From: Paracoccus sp. N5
GTDB lineage: Bacteria > Pseudomonadota > Alphaproteobacteria > Rhodobacterales > Rhodobacteraceae
NCBI RefSeq assembly: GCF_000371965.1
Contig: NZ_AQUO01000002.1
Location: forward strand, 636,001 to 700,000
DNA: 64,000 nt
Direction: 5' to 3'
Shown here piece by piece: positions 63,094 through 64,000 of the stretch (position 1 is the first letter of the stretch; the number at the start of each line of letters is the position of its first letter). The translations under genes were made by a program, and so were the position numbers. A model generated the notes under the pieces. It was not told the origin of the DNA. It searched no databases and saw only the letters and a program-made list of their open reading frames with translations.

Positions 63094-64000
63094 ATGCAAG
63101 TAAGCCGAACCCCGCCCGGGTTCGATCCGGTCGAGGAGCGCATCGCCGCTCCTCGGCTGTTGACCCTGGGTCTCCAGCATGTGCTGGTCATGTATGCCGG
63201 CGCCATCGCGGTGCCGCTGATCGTCGGCCGCGCCCTGCAGCTTTCGCCGCAGGACGTGGCCTTCCTGATTTCCGCCGACCTGTTCGTCTGCGGGATCGTC
63301 ACCATCATTCAAAGCTTCGGCGCCACGCAATGGTTCGGCATCAAGCTGCCGGTGATGATGGGCGTGACCTTCGCGGCCGTGGGGCCCATGGTCGCCATCG
63401 CCTCGGCCAATCCCGGCCCCGAGGGCGCGCGGATGATGTTCGGCGCCATCATGGCGGCGGGCCTGATCTCGATCCTGTTCGCGCCGCTGGTCAGCCGCAT
63501 GCTGCGGTTCTTTCCCAGCGTCGTCACCGGCACGGTGATCCTGGTCATCGGCGTGTCTCTGATGCCGGTGGGCATCAACTGGATCTTCGGCCTGCCCGTC
63601 GGCCCGACCGCGCCGAAGCTGGTCGATCCCGCCGCCCAGGCCTGGCTTGACGCCGCCCGCGCCGCCGGCGGCGTGCCCGAGGCCGTCAAGCTGCTGCCGA
63701 CCGTGGCCAACCCCGAATATGCCTCGCTGCCGCGCATCCTGATCGGCATCACCGTGCTGGCCTCGATCCTGCTGATCGCGCGTTATGCGCGGGGCTTCGT
63801 CGCCAATATCGCGGTGCTTCTGGGCATCGTCATCGGCGGCGTGCTGGCCGCCACCCTGGGCATGATGCATTTCGGCGGCGTCTTGGGCGCGGCCTGGTTC
63901 GCGCCGATCAAGCCCCTGCATTTCGGCGCGCCGATCTTCGATCCGGTGATGATCCTGACCATGCTTCTGGTCATGTTCGTGACCATGATCGAGTCGACCG
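63094..64000 (+). CDS. NCS2 nucleobase permease (uracil/xanthine-type), cut at right edge
   Basis: The first 302 codons of an open frame that runs past the window end. ATG 63094 is preferred (GGGAGG ten bases upstream; ATG 63085 is too close). ERIAAPRLLTLGLQHVLVMY, the GAIAVPLIVG helix and QSFGATQWFGIKLPVMMGVT, with its helix-3 and TM-region motifs, are NCS2/UraA-PbuX marks. It probably takes up purines (urate, xanthine) or uracil with H+. It is 35 bases past bhcD, so may be in the operon; purine breakdown gives glyoxylate, which fits. Confidence 0.88.
   Translation, partial: MQVSRTPPGFDPVEERIAAPRLLTLGLQHVLVMYAGAIAVPLIVGRALQLSPQDVAFLISADLFVCGIVTIIQSFGATQWFGIKLPVMMGVTFAAVGPMVAIASANPGPEGARMMFGAIMAAGLISILFAPLVSRMLRFFPSVVTGTVILVIGVSLMPVGINWIFGLPVGPTAPKLVDPAAQAWLDAARAAGGVPEAVKLLPTVANPEYASLPRILIGITVLASILLIARYARGFVANIAVLLGIVIGGVLAATLGMMHFGGVLGAAWFAPIKPLHFGAPIFDPVMILTMLLVMFVTMIEST

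Overview
The window is high-GC, gene-dense DNA from an alphaproteobacterium of the Rhodobacteraceae, most likely Paracoccus or a close relative. The evidence is a complete beta-hydroxyaspartate cycle cluster (bhcRABCD, the glyoxylate pathway described from Paracoccus denitrificans), the family-typical housekeeping genes (class II DAHP synthase, a gamma-carbonic anhydrase coupled to gmk, cvpA-purF, purMN, radA, MYG1) and a short intergenic repeat (core GGGTATTTGGAAA). No rRNA, tRNA, IS element, integrase or CRISPR array was seen.

Layout. 1-0.8 kb: 3' part of a lysine 2,3-aminomutase/EpmB radical SAM gene. 0.9-6.1 kb: dipeptide ABC operon dppABCDF on the minus strand. 6.2-8.0 kb: decayed myo-inositol locus (LacI regulator fragment, iolE tail, an intact 61-aa membrane ORF, broken iolB). 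8.0-8.3 kb: short PhnA/YjdM-type gene. 8.4-13.5 kb: unusual accessory block of a small YcaO-like protein, an animal-type haem peroxidase homologue apparently lacking its proximal haem ligand, an unknown protein, and a convergent BTAD/SARP-like regulator with TPRs. 13.6-14.4 kb: EamA exporter. 14.6-23.1 kb: AraC gene broken by a frameshift, then a siderophore uptake operon (TonB receptor, FhuD/B/C-type transporter, ABC exporter). 23.3-29.2 kb: haem receptor divergent from hmuSTUV. 29.2-34.9 kb: small enzymes and regulators (MYG1, HNH, SugE/Gdx, VOC, esterase, AlkA, GntR, HAD). 34.9-39.9 kb: UbiH-like, radA, cvpA, purF. 40.0-45.2 kb: lipoprotein, PhoR-like kinase, gamma-CA, gmk, PAS protein, class II DAHP synthase. 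45.3-51.6 kb: GlxA/AraC regulator and branched-chain amino acid ABC operon livJGFHM. 51.7-53.3 kb: purMN. 53.5-57.6 kb: second BTAD/TPR regulator, convergent on a pentapeptide-repeat gene and a caspase-fold-like gene. 57.7-64.0 kb: bhcR divergent from bhcABCD, then a truncated NCS2 nucleobase permease.

How the genes work together. Two iron modules (siderophore and haem) lie about 2 kb apart, and each has the 14-nt motif TAGYAAATCTGTCA upstream, which suggests one iron-responsive regulator. The Bhc enzymes turn two glyoxylate into oxaloacetate with glycine recycled; the adjacent nucleobase permease may feed glyoxylate in from purine breakdown.

The least explained parts are the two accessory blocks at 8.4-13.5 and 53.5-57.6 kb. 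Both pair a BTAD-TPR regulator with convergent effector-like genes whose enzyme-like members seem to have lost a key catalytic residue. They are the best candidates here for an undescribed regulatory or defence-like system, but that function is inference.
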